From Neocallimastix lanati (nom. inval.) (taxonomy: Eukaryota > Neocallimastigomycota > Neocallimastigomycetes > Neocallimastigales > Neocallimastigaceae): a stretch of 25,000 bases of DNA. Positions 23,212 through 25,000 of the stretch are shown here, one piece after another. Position numbers and translations under genes: made by a program. Below the pieces are notes generated by a model. That model saw nothing but the letters and a program-made list of their open reading frames with translations, was not told where the DNA came from and did no database searches. How positions within the stretch are numbered: position 1 is the stretch's first letter; each line of letters opens with the position of its first letter. The stretch spans positions 202,501 to 227,500 of the forward strand of contig JACVTC010000124.1 in the NCBI GenBank assembly GCA_016946835.1. The letters are read 5' to 3'.

Positions 23212-23558
23212 AATTATATATATGTAAATAAATGCTATATATAGAACACTTATATATATTAAGAGTTTTTTTTTTTTTTTTATATATATATATTTCATTT
23301 ACTTTTTATGGTATTATATTAAATTTTTGTAAGTATTAAATTTTGTGTAAATGGTTTATCTATAAAAGTATTTATGGAGACAAGAGTGTTAAAGAGAGTT
23401 GATAAGTTATTATTTCTGTTTTCTGTTTTTCTGTTTTTTTTTTTTTACTCTCTTATTATTATTATTTCGTTTAAATTAAAATAAATTATCATGGTTGATA
23501 AATAACCCAATTTTTCTTCTATTTATATATTATTAATTATTATTATTATTATTATTAT

Positions 23559-23560
<2 letters not shown>

Positions 23561-23604
<44 letters not shown>
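23561..23604. repeat. 44-nt poly(T) run
   Basis: This is the longest pure homopolymer in the window, preceded by (ATT)n and followed by gaccaaaaaatc. It lacks the flanking direct repeats that mark the SINE tail, so I do not call it a retroposon end. Its true length is likely to be uncertain in sequencing. Confidence 0.85.
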
Positions 23605-23605
<1 letters not shown>

Positions 23606-23910
23606 ACCAAAAAATCATATTTTAATAAATTAAAATCAATTTAAAAAAAAAAAAAAAAAATTACATATATATATATGTTTATACTCGAAATGAATCAAGG
23701 CTAATTTTTTTTTTTTTAATATTTTATTATTTATTTATTTATTTATATATTTATTTATTTTATTTTATTTTATTTTATTTTATTTTTATTCTAATTAAAA
23801 TATATTTATATACATATGTCTCTATTAAAAAAAAAAAAAATAAAAAAAGTTATTCAATTTACAAAAACATTTTATTTATTTTATTTATTTATTTATTTTA
23901 TTTAATTATT

Positions 23911-23958
23911 TATTATTATTACTACATTATTATTACTACTACTACTACTACTACTACA

Positions 23959-24001
<43 letters not shown>

Positions 24002-24068
24002 CTACTACTACTAATACTACTACTACTACTACTATTATTATTATTACTATTATTATTATTATTATTTT
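23911..24068. repeat. Compound (ATT)n/(ACT)n tract
   Basis: About 155 bp of alternating ATT and ACT trinucleotide blocks, similar in style to 16305-16560. No protein frame stands out. Confidence 0.85.
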
Positions 24069-24353
24069 TAATAGAATAATTTTACAAAAAGTCCTCAGTT
24101 GCTTTGTCCCTTTTTTTTTTTTTTTCTCTATATTTTTATAATAAATAATTAATAAAATAATTAATAGAAAAATGTCAACCGATATGGGTTCCTAGTCTAT
24201 CGAAAAAAAAAAAAAAAATGAATAATAATAAATAATGAATAGAATAATCATAATAATAATAATACTAATAATTAATAATTAATAATAAATAATTAATAAT
24301 TTTAATAATTATGAATTAGTTAATGATAAACCTAAAATTACAGTATTGTATAT

Positions 24354-24355
<2 letters not shown>

Positions 24356-24403
<48 letters not shown>
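24356..24403. repeat. (TAA)16 microsatellite
   Basis: Sixteen uninterrupted TAA units, followed closely by a pentanucleotide (ATTTT)n run at 24428-24461. Confidence 0.9.
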
Positions 24404-24408
<5 letters not shown>

Positions 24409-24539
24409 GAGACAGACAAAGTGATTATTATTTTATTTTATTTTATTTTATTTTATTTTATTTTTTTTTTTTTTTGAATCCTTTTTTTTTTTTTTTTGAA
24501 TTTTTTTTTTTTTTTCTTTTTAATTCATAAAATTCTGAT

Positions 24540-24770
24540 AGGAGGATCCCCCCAAGCCTCCTTGTGTCATCCGCCTTGACGAAGAATCCTGTCTATCCTA
24601 CATATCATAACATTTAACTTGCCTTCGACTTCAACTGAATCATGGAACATGAATCAATCGATCACCCTATAGAAGAAATCAAAATTCCTGTTTTTTTTTT
24701 TTATCGATGAAAAAAAACAGTATATAAATCTTCTTCTCCTGCCTGATCCTTGATGGAAATACCTAATGAA
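24540..24770. other. GC-richer island of unknown identity
   Basis: Base composition rises sharply here. The island contains the stem aggagg/cctcct (24540-24545 with 24557-24562) and near its end another stem, ctg plus T8 paired with A8 plus cag (24688-24698 with 24710-24720). The longest frames are short: on + from 24542 a 22-codon frame starting EDPPKPPCVIRLDEESC, and on - a frame of about 28 codons including SVEVEGKLNVMICRIDRIL. Both are bounded by stops and lack a start context. The island could be an exon, a decayed transposon end or a noncoding conserved block. I do not recognise it. Confidence 0.4.
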
Positions 24771-24850
24771 TTTTTTTTTTTTTTTTTTAAAAAATCTTTT
24801 TTTTTTTTTTTTTTTTTTTAAAAAATCTTTTTTTTTTTCAACTTTAAAAA

Positions 24851-24952
24851 AGTAATACTTCTAGTAAAAAGGTAATACTTCCAGTAAGAAGAAGTAATAC
24901 TTTTAGTAAAAAAGTAATACTTCCAGTAAAAAAGTAATACTTCAAGTAATTC
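24851..24952 (+). repeat. Tandem repeat, 20-22-bp unit, five copies
   Basis: Units begin at 24851, 24871, 24893, 24913 and 24933 with the pattern agtaatacttccagtaaaaa. Spacings are 20, 22, 20 and 20 bp. Differences lie in the A run and in one or two central bases. Read on +, a unit encodes Ser-Asn-Thr-Ser-Ser-Lys, and a 21-bp unit would keep one frame; the present lengths break it. See the partial frame that follows. Confidence 0.8.
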
Positions 24953-25000
24953 TTGCTCTGAACAAGAAGTTGACCTTCTCTGGTTCGTACTAAATGTCTC
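24930..25000 (+). CDS. Possible partial reading frame at right edge (weak)
   Basis: After a TAA at 24927-24929 the + strand stays open to the window end, giving KSNTSSNSCSEQEVDLLWFVLN and one more residue. There is no ATG, so it could only be an internal exon or the remains of a gene broken by indels in the A runs of the repeat just upstream. The minus strand of the same segment is also open in two frames, so coding status is uncertain and strand is a guess. No family is recognised. Confidence 0.2.

Larger units (their letters stand above)
20964..24539. other. Gene-free AT-rich desert (right part)
   Basis: The region starts with a 19-nt A run touching the phosphatase stop codon, which must lie in the 3' untranslated region or terminator. 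Several AATAAA-like words follow within 200 bp, but such words occur everywhere here, so no polyadenylation site is claimed. The rest is homopolymers, microsatellites and short duplications. No ORF other than AT noise is seen. Confidence 0.75.

Noticed and set aside
23113-23298. 61-codon minus-strand frame
   Set aside because: Ile/Tyr/Phe/Lys string from A/T homopolymers and TA repeats.
24540-24680. Polypurine tract and 3' end of an LTR retrotransposon on the minus strand
   Set aside because: A gggggg-containing purine run follows a short open frame, but there is no LTR start, no second LTR and no recognisable pol sequence in the window.

Overview
The window is extremely AT-rich eukaryotic DNA with one convincing protein gene (19353-20963, + strand), one clear retroposon (5422-5862, - strand), and a very large amount of low-complexity intergenic sequence. 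The gene encodes a fungal-type dual-specificity (MAP-kinase-type) phosphatase. Its codons are heavily A/T-ending, it has poly-Asn and poly-Thr stretches, and it sits in intergenic DNA made almost wholly of A and T. This combination best fits an anaerobic gut fungus (Neocallimastigomycota). That assignment is inference from protein style and composition; another AT-rich fungus is possible, and a dictyostelid is less likely.

Layout. 1-5405 is a gene-free AT desert with homopolymers, (TA)n-poly(T) composites and short tandem duplications. 5406-5878 is a GC-richer insertion with a tRNA-like head on the minus strand, a body of about 400 bp, a 35-nt A tail (read as T on +) and perfect 16-bp target-site duplications, so it is a SINE. 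5879-19290 is a second desert with microsatellites, a MITE-like inverted-repeat unit (16687-16796) and a 25-bp-arm hairpin (18105-18159). 19292-19323 is a long poly(A) tract just upstream of the phosphatase gene. 20964-24539 is again AT desert with a 60-nt purine tract and a 44-nt poly(T) run. 24540-25000 rises in GC and holds an unidentified island and a 20-22-bp tandem repeat. In the + strand this repeat reads as Ser/Asn/Thr/Lys-rich peptide with frame breaks, possibly the edge of a gene or decayed element to the right.

The phosphatase is the only gene whose function can be argued. It has a basic N-terminal MAPK-docking-like motif, the two halves of a DSP catalytic domain separated by an insertion of about 336 residues rich in Ser/Thr-Pro sites and five PETPYxD-like repeats, and a Cys-x5-Arg active site whose usual preceding His and upstream Asp are missing. 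It probably acts on MAP-kinase signalling. No tRNA, rRNA or CRISPR gene was found, and no second intact protein gene.
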